This document shows, one piece after another, positions 48,582 to 57,529 of a DNA stretch of 64,000 nt. The notes beneath the pieces were generated by a model that was not told the DNA's origin, made no database searches, and saw only the letters and a program-made list of their open reading frames with translations. The stretch's first letter is position 1, and every line of letters begins with the position of its first letter. Location: positions 284,308-348,307 of the forward strand of contig NZ_KI530723.1 of assembly GCF_000488215.1 (NCBI RefSeq). Direction: 5' to 3'. Origin of the DNA: Acinetobacter nectaris CIP 110549. GTDB lineage: Bacteria; Pseudomonadota; Gammaproteobacteria; Pseudomonadales; Moraxellaceae. The position numbers and the translations under genes were made by a program.

Positions 48582-49367
48582 ATGAGTGGTTTAAAAAATA
48601 AAATTCTAATCTCAACAGCTATAATACTTACAACGCTCACAGCACATGCTCAAGCAAAAGATTGGTCTACAATTCGCTTTGGTACAGAGTCATCCTATGC
48701 ACCTTTTGAATATAAAACACCTGATAATAAACTTACGGGATTTGATGTTGATTTAGGTAATGCAATTTGTGCTCACCTAAAAGCAAAATGTGTATGGGTA
48801 GAAAACTCATTTGATGGCATGATCCCCGCTTTAAAAGCAAAGAAATTTGATGGCATTCTATCTTCAATGACAGTGACAGATGAGCGTGAAAAGCAAATTG
48901 CCTTCAGTAATAAAATATATAATACACCAACACGTATGATTGCAAAGGCTGGCTCACCACTTTTACCAAATGCAACTTCTCTAAGAGGAAAAAGAGTTGG
49001 TGTACAACAAGGAACAATGCAAGAAAGTTATGCCAAAACATATTGGGCATCAAAAGGTGTGACAGTTGTGCCTTACCCAACTCAAGATATTCTGTATCAA
49101 GATATGATTTCAGGACGTTTAGATGCCTCTCTACAAGATGCAATTATGGTCGACTCAGGATTCTTAAAATCGCCTAAAGGTAAAGGATTTGCATTTGCTG
49201 GTAGCAATATTACTGACACTAAAACACTCGGTGTCGGTGCTGCAATTGGCTTACGTAAAGAAGATAATGATTTACGTGAAAGCATTAATAGAGCATTAGC
49301 CGCAGTTATTGCAGATGGCACGTATAAAAAATTAGAGCAAAAATATTTCCCTTTCAGTATTTACTAA
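48582..49367 (+). CDS. Periplasmic basic-amino-acid-binding protein of an ABC importer
   Basis: 261 residues. The signal peptide ends AHAQA. The mature part is a type II solute-binding protein of the Lys/Arg/Orn/His family: RFGTESSYAPFEYK, LTGFDVDLGNAIC, SFDGMIPALKAKKFDGILSSMTVTDEREKQIAFS and the C-terminal DGTYKKLEQKYF are standard. It delivers ligand to the two permeases and the ATPase that follow. The order binding protein, two permeases, ATPase is that of HisJ-HisQ-HisM-HisP and AotJQMP. The exact amino acid cannot be set. Confidence 0.9.
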   Translation: MSGLKNKILISTAIILTTLTAHAQAKDWSTIRFGTESSYAPFEYKTPDNKLTGFDVDLGNAICAHLKAKCVWVENSFDGMIPALKAKKFDGILSSMTVTDEREKQIAFSNKIYNTPTRMIAKAGSPLLPNATSLRGKRVGVQQGTMQESYAKTYWASKGVTVVPYPTQDILYQDMISGRLDASLQDAIMVDSGFLKSPKGKGFAFAGSNITDTKTLGVGAAIGLRKEDNDLRESINRALAAVIADGTYKKLEQKYFPFSIY

Positions 49368-49446
49368 TTTCAATATTAGAGTTGGTTCACAACTAACTCT
49401 AATTCTCACAAATATCAACTTACTGTTTTAATTAGAGCACATAAGT

Positions 49447-50136
49447 ATGTTTTTATCTGGTTATGGTTCTGCGTTATTGAGTGGCACATGGATGACCATA
49501 CAGCTCGCTCTATTGTCGCTCATTCTGTCAATCATTATTGGATTAATTGGTGCCTCATGCAAACTATCAAGCATTAAAATAGTGCGTTTTATAGCAACCT
49601 TTTATACGACTTTAATTCGAAGCATACCCGATCTTGTGATTATGCTTCTTCTATTTTATAGCTTACAAATTGGGCTTAACTCTATTACAGAAGCCTTAAA
49701 TATTGACCAAATTAATATTGATCCCTTTATGGCTGGTGCAATTACACTTGCCTTTATATATGGTGCATATTTTACAGAAACATTTCGTGGTGCTTTTCAG
49801 TCCGTTCCTAAAGGACAAATAGAAGCTGCTACAGCTTATGGAATGACGCCTAGCCAAACTTTTCGGCATGTTTTATTTCCACAAATGATGCGATTTGCAC
49901 TGCCTGGTATTGGTAATAATTGGCAAGTTCTCATTAAAGCTACTGCGCTTGTTTCACTTATTGGTCTTTCAGATATTGTGAAAATTACACAAGATGCTGG
50001 TAGAACAACCATGCAATTATTTTATTTTAGTGTTATTGCTGCTGCCATTTATCTTTTAATTACCACAGTTTCTCACCTCATTTTAAAATGGCTTGCATAC
50101 CATTACTCTTCTGGAGTAAGGAAAGGACAGCTATGA
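49447..50136 (+). CDS. Basic-amino-acid ABC permease, HisQ/ArtQ type
   Basis: 229 residues, inner membrane. The N-terminal GSALLSGTWMTIQLALLSLILS is the usual start of HisQ-type permeases, and the EAA loop is GQIEAATAYGMTPSQTFRHVLFPQMMRFALPG, which docks the ATPase. Its stop overlaps the start of the second permease as ATGA. Confidence 0.9.
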   Translation: MFLSGYGSALLSGTWMTIQLALLSLILSIIIGLIGASCKLSSIKIVRFIATFYTTLIRSIPDLVIMLLLFYSLQIGLNSITEALNIDQINIDPFMAGAITLAFIYGAYFTETFRGAFQSVPKGQIEAATAYGMTPSQTFRHVLFPQMMRFALPGIGNNWQVLIKATALVSLIGLSDIVKITQDAGRTTMQLFYFSVIAAAIYLLITTVSHLILKWLAYHYSSGVRKGQL

Positions 50137-50846
50137 TCGAAATTATTCAACAGTATTGGAAATCATTCTTGTGGACTGATGGAATACAAATCACTGGCGT
50201 TGCGATGACAGCATGGCTCTTAGTTGCATCAATAGCTATTGGGTTTGTATTTGCCGTACCGCTATCAATTGCACGTGTATCGAGTAACAAATTTGTCTGC
50301 TCTCCTGTTTGGTTATTTACCTATATTTTTCGTGGCACTCCCTTATATATCCAACTTTTAATTATTTATTCAGGCATCTATAGCTTTGACTTCATTCATA
50401 ATCATCAATTACTCAATGACTTTTTTAAAGAAGGGCTAAACTGTACAATTTTGGCTTTTGCCTTAAATACCAGCGCCTATACGACTGAGATTTTTGCAGG
50501 TGCAATACGTTCAATTCCGTATGGTGAAATTGAAGCAGCACAAGCTTTTGGAATGTCCCCATGGAAAAAGTACAGCCGTATTATTATTCCATCTATGTTA
50601 CGACGTGCACTGCCTTTCTACAGCAATGAAGTTATTTTGATGCTTCATGCAACAACTATTGCATTTACAGCAACAGTACCTGATATTTTAAAAATCGCCC
50701 AAGACGTGAATTCAGCAACCTATGCAACATTTGATGCTTTTGGCATTGCAGCAGTTCTTTACGCCTGTCTTGCTTTTATTTTAATTGGTATTTTTTATAA
50801 ATTAGAAAAACGTTGGCTTAAGTTTTTAAAGCCATCAAATCATTAG
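50133..50846 (+). CDS. Basic-amino-acid ABC permease, HisM/ArtM type
   Basis: About 237 residues from the ATG at 50133, which overlaps the previous stop and is preceded by GGAAAGGAC; a longer in-frame extension to 50088 would add 15 atypical residues. It has FRGTPLYIQLLIIYSG and the EAA loop GEIEAAQAFGMSPWKKYSRIIIPSMLRRALP. It pairs with the HisQ-type subunit to form the channel. Confidence 0.9.
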   Translation: MIEIIQQYWKSFLWTDGIQITGVAMTAWLLVASIAIGFVFAVPLSIARVSSNKFVCSPVWLFTYIFRGTPLYIQLLIIYSGIYSFDFIHNHQLLNDFFKEGLNCTILAFALNTSAYTTEIFAGAIRSIPYGEIEAAQAFGMSPWKKYSRIIIPSMLRRALPFYSNEVILMLHATTIAFTATVPDILKIAQDVNSATYATFDAFGIAAVLYACLAFILIGIFYKLEKRWLKFLKPSNH

Positions 50847-50859
50847 GAGCAATCATAAA

Positions 50860-51636
50860 ATGGTAGATTCAGCAAAACTAGTGATTCGTAACTTACATAA
50901 AAACTTTGGTGAAAACGAAGTACTCAAGGGTATATCACTTGATGCAAAAGCAGGTGATGTGATTAGTATTATTGGTTCATCAGGCTCAGGAAAAAGTACT
51001 TTATTACGTTGTATAAACTTTTTAGAACAACCAAGTGATGGATCAATTAAACTAAATGGTGAAAAACTTGCCACTGTTTTCGATAAAAACAATAATTTAA
51101 AACCAACTGATCTAAAGCAATTACAAAAAATGCGTACCAAGCTTATCATGGTCTTTCAGCATTTTAACTTATGGTCACATATGACTGTTTTAGAAAATGT
51201 AATTGAAGCACCTATACATGTTTTAGGTATCAAACGTGCAGAAGCTGAAACAAAAGCCCGTGAATACTTAAAAAAAGTTGGTTTAAGTGAGGATTTTGAA
51301 TCAAAGTATCCTGCCTTTTTATCTGGTGGACAACAACAACGCGTTGCCATTGCTCGTGCTCTCGCAATGGAGCCTGAAGTCATGTTATTTGATGAACCGA
51401 CAAGTGCTTTAGACCCTGAACTTGTTGGAGATGTACTTAAAGTTATGCAAAACTTAGCTCAAGAAGGGCGCACAATGATTGTTGTTACACATGAAATAGG
51501 TTTTGCTCGGCATGTATCGAATCATGTTATTTTTTTACATCAAGGAAAAATAGAAGAACAAGGTTCTCCACAAGAAGTTTTAGAAAATCCTAAAAGTGAA
51601 AGATTAAGAAATTTTCTTAAAGGAAGTTTAAAGTAA
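50860..51636 (+). CDS. Basic-amino-acid ABC transporter ATPase, HisP type
   Basis: 258 residues. Walker A is [20 protein letters not shown], a Q-loop follows in FQHFNLWSHMTVLENV, the signature is LSGGQQQRVAIARAL, Walker B is VMLFDEPTSALDPE and the switch His is in VTHEIGFA. It powers import of basic amino acids and is the last gene of the four-gene operon, 13 bp after the second permease. Confidence 0.93.
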   Translation: MVDSAKLVIRNLHKNFGENEVLKGISLDAKAGDVISIIGSSGSGKSTLLRCINFLEQPSDGSIKLNGEKLATVFDKNNNLKPTDLKQLQKMRTKLIMVFQHFNLWSHMTVLENVIEAPIHVLGIKRAEAETKAREYLKKVGLSEDFESKYPAFLSGGQQQRVAIARALAMEPEVMLFDEPTSALDPELVGDVLKVMQNLAQEGRTMIVVTHEIGFARHVSNHVIFLHQGKIEEQGSPQEVLENPKSERLRNFLKGSLK

Positions 51637-51763
51637 CAACTACTTTACTGCAAAACCGTTTTACTCATGTCTTTATCAATGTGCTTTTTAGTATTTCACA
51701 TAAATTAAAAACACATTTTTATGGACACACATAATTAAATAAAAAACTAATGTGCATGATCTA

Positions 51764-52276
51764 CTATAGATCTAGATACATTGCACAACGTGTTTCTTTA
51801 GAAAATCCATTTTGCTCTTCTCGCTTTAATTTCTCACATATATATTTTGGAAGGTTTGCAGTTAATATATTAAAACCAATACTTTCATAAAATGGCTTAT
51901 TCCACTCTACATGCGTAAAGGTAGTCAAAGTCACTCTAGGAATACCAGCACATCTTGCGTATTGAATCACATGCGACATTAACATGCGTCCAATTCCTTT
52001 TTTTTGGAAAGCTTCCATGACATCAATTTCTAGAATATATAAATCATTTTCATATATTCTTGCATAAAGAAAACCAATAGGACTATTCGTTTGACCTATT
52101 GCAACAATAGAATAATAATTGTTTATAAAGTATAAATGTGTCTCATAAGAAATCGTTTTACTATCTTTTAGCCACATTAAATCAGTAGTTTTTGCAAATA
52201 TCTGGTTTGCCGATTTTTCAATCTCAATTAATTGCTCAATGTCGGATAATATTGTGTTTCTAATTAAATAACTCAT
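51764..52276 (-). CDS. GNAT family N-acetyltransferase
   Basis: 170 residues of the Gcn5-related fold. It has a first strand and helix (YLIRNTILSDIEQLIEIEKSA), LYILEIDVMEAFQKKGIGRMLMSHVIQYA with the acetyl-CoA pyrophosphate loop (QKKGIG), and VTLTTFTHVEWNKPFYESIGF. The substrate is unknown. It is convergent with the ABC operon and separated from the upstream holin unit by a terminator. Confidence 0.88.
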   Translation of the reverse strand: MSYLIRNTILSDIEQLIEIEKSANQIFAKTTDLMWLKDSKTISYETHLYFINNYYSIVAIGQTNSPIGFLYARIYENDLYILEIDVMEAFQKKGIGRMLMSHVIQYARCAGIPRVTLTTFTHVEWNKPFYESIGFNILTANLPKYICEKLKREEQNGFSKETRCAMYLDL

Positions 52277-52346
52277 TTATTACTTTAGTAAAATTAGAAT
52301 TATTATAAATAGCTGATGTACTAAATAAATACAATTACTTTTCATA

Positions 52347-52378
52347 AAAAAACTCGGCTTACGTATAAACCGAGTTTT
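52347..52378 (-). terminator. Terminator of the levansucrase-holin operon
   Basis: AAAACTCGG and CCGAGTTTT form a stem 11 bases after the holin stop on the minus strand, with T-rich sequence on the exit side. Confidence 0.75.
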
Positions 52379-52388
52379 CATTAGGTAT

Positions 52389-52712
52389 TTAGATTTTCTT
52401 ATCTAAAAAACGATTAATTAAAAAAGCGACTTTTTTTACTCCAATAAATCCAATAAATCCACCAATTGCGACAGTTAAATCTTGTGGAATATTAAAGTAA
52501 TGCATCGCTGAAACTGCAGTTAGTGAAAGTGCTCCACATAATAGTCCCTCAAATATGGTGGCAGCCCACGATGCACCTGAGTACATCATTCGTAGAACAG
52601 AAATTACAACTGACAGTAAAATGCCCTTAAATGTAATATCTTCCTGCCACCATGCTCTAAGAAGGTCTAAGAGTTGCATATCATGAGATAACATCAGAAC
52701 CTCCAAAGCCAA
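52389..52712 (-). CDS. Phage-type holin adjacent to levansucrase
   Basis: 107 residues (an internal ATG at SHDMQLL may be the true start). It has three hydrophobic segments, FKGILLSVVISVLRMMYSG, FEGLLCGALSLTAVSAM and VAIGGFIGFIGVKKVAFL, and a short basic tail (INRFLDKKI). This matches lambdoid and P2-type holins that open the inner membrane for an endolysin. The gene starts only 11 bp after the levansucrase stop and shares its terminator. No endolysin or tail gene is nearby. The context suggests a role in export of the levansucrase, which has no signal peptide; this is inference. Confidence 0.8.
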   Translation of the reverse strand: MALEVLMLSHDMQLLDLLRAWWQEDITFKGILLSVVISVLRMMYSGASWAATIFEGLLCGALSLTAVSAMHYFNIPQDLTVAIGGFIGFIGVKKVAFLINRFLDKKI

Positions 52713-52723
52713 TACACTTATGA

Positions 52724-54046
52724 CTAGCCAAAAATTCCTTTAACAATCGAACCAAATATAGAATCTATATCTGAGATTAAATTACTTTTCTCTTTTAGCT
52801 GCACATCACGCATTGCTGGGATATAACCGAAATCTAATGTCTCTACAACAAAGGAACGATCACCCACCAATTCAATTCGCACCGTTGGTGCTTCCGTACC
52901 ACCAATACGATATTGAAGATCTTTCGGGTTTGGTGTAGGTACAGGCACAGAGTCAATAAATGATGTCACTAAACCATTTGGCATTACATAATGTGAATAC
53001 GTCTGAAACGGCTGTGATGATGGATTACCTAAAACAAGACCAGAACTGTTCATTGGACGGTATGGACCAGTAAGGTTTTCACTCACAAAACCATATACAC
53101 CATCAGGACCCGTTAAACCATCGGCATAGGTATATTTATGACTGATGGTAAATAGATAGTATTTCCCATCTTTAAACACATAGTGTGGTCGTTCTGTTTG
53201 ATCATTTACACCTACTGCAGTAACAAGTGGTGGTAATAGTTCCCAACTCTCACCAGATGAGTCTGTTGCAACAGCAATACCAATACATCCAGTTTGATAA
53301 CGTGCGCCTCCTACATCTGTATGACCCGGTGGTACATCTCCCATTTGTGCACTGCCAATGGTATGTGTACCGCGGTCGCCTGCGACATTGCCTTCAAAGA
53401 CCATATAGAGTTGTCCATCATTTGGGTCAATGAATGGGCATGGATCACGGAAGTTCCAATACGTATTTTGTTCTTCTGTTTGATAATATGTACCATCAGC
53501 AGAGAATAATGACTTCACTGTGGTAAACCCTGCAACCGAAACACCCTCATCTGAAGTCACTAAACGTCCACGTACTTTAGAAATTGTTGCACCTGGCGTG
53601 ACACATGTGTAGTAAAGATCAATATCACCTTGATCATTTAATAAAATTGGTGTTCCAGCCCACTCACGAGATGTCGGAGAAACCCCTTCTTTCATTACAC
53701 GACCACCAAAGATCCAGCTTTTTCCATCACGGCTATACCAGAAGCAGATACGTGCACGACCATGACGGTCATTCCAGTCAGCAGTAATGTCATAATCACC
53801 GTTAGCATCTTTGAATTTTTCTGGACTACGTTCAGCAGTCAATGTAAAAATCACTGACCATCCATCTACAGATACAATCGTACCATCTAGTGTACGTAGT
53901 GGCATCGTATCCCAGATAAAGAGTCGATCATCTAGAACTGGGAAGTTTGCAGGTACAAGAGGTTGAGTTGTTGTTGGATCATCTGTGTGTACTTTTAAAG
54001 CATCTGCACGAGTCCAAATTGTTGATTGAAAGTTTAAGTTAGTCAT
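52724..54046 (-). CDS. sacB: Levansucrase, GH68, without signal peptide
   Basis: 440 residues of glycoside hydrolase family 68. It transfers fructose from sucrose to growing levan. The nucleophile is Asp46 in FIWDTMPLR, the stabiliser is Asp201 in NFRDPCPF and the acid/base is Glu285 in QTERPHYVF. The spacing is close to that known for the Erwinia enzyme. The N-terminus [16 protein letters not shown] is not a signal peptide, as in other Gram-negative levansucrases that leave the cell by an unusual route. A short helical tail ends [10 protein letters not shown]. It is cotranscribed with the holin. Confidence 0.95.
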   Translation of the reverse strand: MTNLNFQSTIWTRADALKVHTDDPTTTQPLVPANFPVLDDRLFIWDTMPLRTLDGTIVSVDGWSVIFTLTAERSPEKFKDANGDYDITADWNDRHGRARICFWYSRDGKSWIFGGRVMKEGVSPTSREWAGTPILLNDQGDIDLYYTCVTPGATISKVRGRLVTSDEGVSVAGFTTVKSLFSADGTYYQTEEQNTYWNFRDPCPFIDPNDGQLYMVFEGNVAGDRGTHTIGSAQMGDVPPGHTDVGGARYQTGCIGIAVATDSSGESWELLPPLVTAVGVNDQTERPHYVFKDGKYYLFTISHKYTYADGLTGPDGVYGFVSENLTGPYRPMNSSGLVLGNPSSQPFQTYSHYVMPNGLVTSFIDSVPVPTPNPKDLQYRIGGTEAPTVRIELVGDRSFVVETLDFGYIPAMRDVQLKEKSNLISDIDSIFGSIVKGIFG

Positions 54047-54338
54047 TTCTATTTTCCTTATTTAATTAAGATTTGCGAAACCGCATTTAGAAAATAGAAC
54101 AAGAGGAGAATTAAAAAAACTAAATCCCGATGTGTGAGAAACTACACAACGTACTGATTTAATTATATTAATAATTAACTATCCACTTAATCACACAACA
54201 AAGATTGATAAGAATAGACCCCTCAATATGTTAAAGTTTTTTGAGAGAAGATCTATTTCAGTAAATAAAACAATATTTTTGATATAGTAAATTTAAAGAG
54301 CTAGTTAGCATAAGCTTCTAGCTAATACACTTCTTTGA

Positions 54339-54869
54339 ATGAGAATAAAAATGACAGCAATCGAGATTTTAGAAATACATGATATTCAAAATAATCAGCA
54401 TCATTTATCGGATTTACTACAAAATACTGTAGATGGAGGTGCATCCATCGGTTTTTTATCTCCAATAACAAATAACGAGATACTAGATTACTGGAATGAA
54501 GTGAACAATGAATTAGCGAATGGCACTCGAAAACTATGGGTTGCTATTCAGAATGGGAATATTGTTGGTAGTATTCAATTATCTATGGTGAATAAAAAGA
54601 ATGGCTTACATAGAGCAAATGTAGAAAAGTTGATGGTTGCAAGTTCAGCACGAAAACAAGGTATAGCAACTTTACTCATAAATAATTTAGAGTCATTTGC
54701 GAAAACAAATAAGTTAAGTTTACTTGTACTAGATACACGCGAAGGAGATATTTCAGAAAAACTCTATAAGAAAATGGGATTTATACGAGTTGGTGTTATT
54801 CCAAACTTTGTAGTTAGTTCAAATGGTAACTATGATGGAACAGTAATGTATTATAAAAATATTCACTAA
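54339..54869 (+). CDS. GNAT family N-acetyltransferase
   Basis: 176 residues (the ATG at 54351, reading MTAIEILEI, is equally plausible). The fold is clear: LWVAIQNGNIVGSIQLSM, VEKLMVASSARKQGIATLLINNLE (acetyl-CoA loop) and LDTREGDISEKLYKKMGFIRVGVIPNF. The ending GTVMYYKNI resembles acetyltransferases that modify small molecules or toxins. It stands alone and is convergent with the phage repressor across a bidirectional terminator. Confidence 0.88.
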   Translation: MRIKMTAIEILEIHDIQNNQHHLSDLLQNTVDGGASIGFLSPITNNEILDYWNEVNNELANGTRKLWVAIQNGNIVGSIQLSMVNKKNGLHRANVEKLMVASSARKQGIATLLINNLESFAKTNKLSLLVLDTREGDISEKLYKKMGFIRVGVIPNFVVSSNGNYDGTVMYYKNIH

Positions 54870-54892
54870 TTTTTACATGTTTTAGTAAAAAA

Positions 54893-54913
54893 ATAGGAGG
54901 TTAAACCTCCTAT
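54893..54913. terminator. Bidirectional terminator between GNAT and phage repressor genes
   Basis: ATAGGAGGTT and AACCTCCTAT form a perfect 10-bp stem around a single base, with A and T rich flanks on each side. Confidence 0.7.
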
Positions 54914-54924
54914 ATAAAAATCTA

Positions 54925-55611
54925 CTAAGGCAATGGATTTTGCACATTAAATGCATATGCAACAACACAAAACTCTTGATCCATAATCTGCTCCGCAGTT
55001 AGGGACTCTTCTGGATATTCCTCTTTATTTGCACTCACAATACGTACTCCACCCTTTGGCATACGATACAAAAATTTAAATTTAAATAGTCCACCATGAC
55101 TTATTGCATAAATTTTTCCATCAGTAATATTGGTACGCCCGACATCTACATAAACTGTTGCACCACTATTTATAATAGGTGACATGGAGTCACCAAAAGC
55201 TGTTAAAGCATATGCATTAAATTCAGAAACACCATATTTACGGAGTGTTGATTTACTCAATCGTAATTTACGCGTTTCATTTCCAACAACTTCAGAAAAA
55301 GAACCATTTCCACAAGAAATAAGTACATCCTTATAAAAAGGGATTTCAACCTCATCATCATCCACAGGTGTTGAAGAATCCCAACCTTTCACTTGAGTCA
55401 CATCCATATGTTCATATGGTTGACCACCTTGTAAAATCCAATTTGCCGATACGCCAAAAGCTGCTGCACCTTTCAGCGCACCAGATTTAGATACACCTCT
55501 TCTTTTCCAATTTGTAATGGTTTGAGCCTGCTCGCCAATTCTTCTTGCAAGCTCTTCTTGAGTTAGCTTACCGCCACTTGCCTCAAGTAACCTTGTGAAT
55601 GAAGCATGCAT
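54925..55611 (-). CDS. CI-like phage repressor with S24 peptidase domain
   Basis: 228 residues. An N-terminal helix-turn-helix (LTQEELARRIGEQAQTITNWKRRGVS) is joined to a LexA/S24 self-cleavage domain. The nucleophile is Ser142 in FGDSMSPI and the base is the Lys in LFKFKF near 177-179. The Ala-Gly type cleavage pair is not obvious; ISCGNGS near 98-104 is the likely site. Such proteins hold prophages silent until the SOS response. A divergent Ogr/Delta-like gene lies 200 bp away. No phage structural gene is present, so this is a relic or a recruited regulator. Confidence 0.9.
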   Translation of the reverse strand: MHASFTRLLEASGGKLTQEELARRIGEQAQTITNWKRRGVSKSGALKGAAAFGVSANWILQGGQPYEHMDVTQVKGWDSSTPVDDDEVEIPFYKDVLISCGNGSFSEVVGNETRKLRLSKSTLRKYGVSEFNAYALTAFGDSMSPIINSGATVYVDVGRTNITDGKIYAISHGGLFKFKFLYRMPKGGVRIVSANKEEYPEESLTAEQIMDQEFCVVAYAFNVQNPLP

Positions 55612-55807
55612 TTCTCTTACTCAACTGTTTGTTTGTTATGATTTATTCATATTATTGCTGAAAGTAATACATAAGTAAACAAATTAAAATAAACAAAAGA
55701 CTTGCCTAAAGTAAACATAGTGTTTATTATTCAAAACATAAACTACTTTATATTAAAGTTTATACCTTAAAAATATATGATAACTAACATAATGTGAGAA
55801 AAGTAAA

Positions 55808-56008
55808 ATGATGAAATGTCCTATTTGCAAACATGCCGCACATACAAGAACAAGCAGATATATCACTGATACTATTAAAGAAATATACTACCAATGCCAA
55901 AATGTAGAGTGCTCTGCAACATTTAAAGCAATAGAAAGCCTTGACCGAATTATTTCTCAACCAGTTTTTATACCTAAGACTCCACATAAAATAAAACAAA
56001 ATGTTTAG
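55808..56008 (+). CDS. Ogr/Delta-type zinc finger activator
   Basis: 66 residues (MMKCPICKH...; a second ATG at 55811). The Cys4 finger is CPIC...CQNVEC, and the pattern HTRTSRYITDTIKEIYYQCQNVECSATFKA is that of the P2 Ogr and P4 Delta late-gene activators. In P2-like phages it turns on capsid and tail operons; none are in the window. It is divergent from the S24 repressor, as in P2-like control regions. Confidence 0.85.
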   Translation: MMKCPICKHAAHTRTSRYITDTIKEIYYQCQNVECSATFKAIESLDRIISQPVFIPKTPHKIKQNV

Positions 56009-56040
56009 ATTAAACATTTTGTTTATATAAATAAAATTTA

Positions 56041-56075
56041 AAGTAGACAGTAATATTTTGCTGTCTACTTATTTT
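56041..56075 (+). terminator. Terminator after the Ogr-like gene
   Basis: AAGTAGACAG and CTGTCTACTT form a perfect 10-bp stem with a T-rich exit. Confidence 0.75.
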
Positions 56076-56195
56076 AATTTCATCAGCTGAAAAAAACCAA
56101 ATCACCTTTTACATCTTCAAATTAAGTTTATTTTTATATGTATTTATTATTATATTTTCTATTCTAAATTCATTATATTTAATATTGGCGAGTGC

Positions 56196-57386
56196 ATGAC
56201 TCATAAACCCTATACTTTATCTTGGATATTTATCCTTGCCACACTCACTGCACTTGGACCATTTTCAATAGATATGTACCTTTCTGCCTTACCAATTATG
56301 GCAAAGGATTTATCTGTTACAAGCAGCCAAGTAGCAAATACCTTACCTGCTTACTTTATGGGTCTTGCATTTGGGCAACTCATTTATGGACCTCTTACAG
56401 ATCACTTTGGTAGACGTAAGCCTTTATTTATAGGGCTTTCCATCTATCTTATTTCAAGTATCGTTTGTATTTTTGCAACTCAACTCGATGTCTTAATCAT
56501 TGCACGTATTGCTCAAGCATTAGGTGGCTGCGTTGGTGTCGTTGTTGCACGTTCAGCTATCCGTGACACATTAAATGGTAAAGATGCTGCTCAAGCTTTT
56601 TCATCGCTAATGGTAGTTCAGGGACTAGCGCCAATACTAGCACCTTTATTTGGCAGTCTAATTCTTTCATTTCTGCATTGGCGTATTATTTTCTTATTTC
56701 TATTTATATTTGGTGGCGTTGGCTTATTACTCGCATGGTTTAAGTTGCCTGAAACACTTCCTATAGAACGTAGAAAAAAACATACTCTTTCTTCAGCATC
56801 TGCAACCTATATTGCCCTAGCAAAAGACCGCCGTTTTATTGTGCCATCTGTTGCGAGTGGTATTCTTATGGGCATGATGTTTACCTACATCAATAGTTCA
56901 TCTGAAATTATTATCGATCAGCTTCATGCTTCTGCCATTTTGTTCTCCATTCTTTTTGGTATTAACTCTTGCGGTATTATTTTTTCATCGAACTTAAACC
57001 GTATTTTACTTAAAAAGTATGAACCTCTACAGTTACTTAAATTTGGAAGCAGCGTGCAACTTGTGGGCGCACTTATTCTAAGTACAGTAATTTTCACTCA
57101 CCATCTGAACACTTTTACAATCATGTTAGGATTATTCCCAATCGTGGCATGTGTTGGCTTCGTTGGCCCGAACGCAACTGTTCTTGCTTTGGCAGATCAA
57201 GGAAATCGTGCTGGGCAAGCAAGTGCACTCCTTGGTTCATTACAGTTCTTTTTCGGGCTCGTTTCAGGTGTGCTTCTTTTTTTACTACCATTTCATGTCG
57301 AAATTGCAGTATGTATTGTGATGCTTCTTTATAGCTTTACAGGTGTTGGACTCATTCAAAAAATTAAACCCGCGATCCCTCACTAA
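56196..57386 (+). CDS. Bcr/CflA family drug efflux MFS transporter
   Basis: 396 residues with 12 hydrophobic segments. The start LSWIFILATLTALGPFSIDMYLSALP is the Bcr/CflA signature, motif A is GQLIYGPLTDHFGRRKPLF, and RIAQALGGCVGVVVARSAIRD is motif C-like. Members export bicyclomycin, chloramphenicol or sulfonamides by proton antiport; the substrate here is not known. It has its own unit and ends near a weak hairpin at 57401-57426. Confidence 0.92.
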   Translation: MTHKPYTLSWIFILATLTALGPFSIDMYLSALPIMAKDLSVTSSQVANTLPAYFMGLAFGQLIYGPLTDHFGRRKPLFIGLSIYLISSIVCIFATQLDVLIIARIAQALGGCVGVVVARSAIRDTLNGKDAAQAFSSLMVVQGLAPILAPLFGSLILSFLHWRIIFLFLFIFGGVGLLLAWFKLPETLPIERRKKHTLSSASATYIALAKDRRFIVPSVASGILMGMMFTYINSSSEIIIDQLHASAILFSILFGINSCGIIFSSNLNRILLKKYEPLQLLKFGSSVQLVGALILSTVIFTHHLNTFTIMLGLFPIVACVGFVGPNATVLALADQGNRAGQASALLGSLQFFFGLVSGVLLFLLPFHVEIAVCIVMLLYSFTGVGLIQKIKPAIPH

Positions 57387-57529
57387 CTCCATATCAGTGC
57401 TCATGCCAAAAACCTTCATGGCATGAGTCATTATCACTTTATTGTTTTATTTCATAACCCTTTATAAATTCTCTCAAGCACACGTCACATCAGTTATTAT
57501 AGGTTTAAATCTGAATGCTTTAGGTTCTT

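Noticed and set aside
52389..56008. An intact prophage
   Set aside because: Only a holin, a repressor and an Ogr-like protein are present, with no integrase, terminase, capsid or tail genes and no att repeats.
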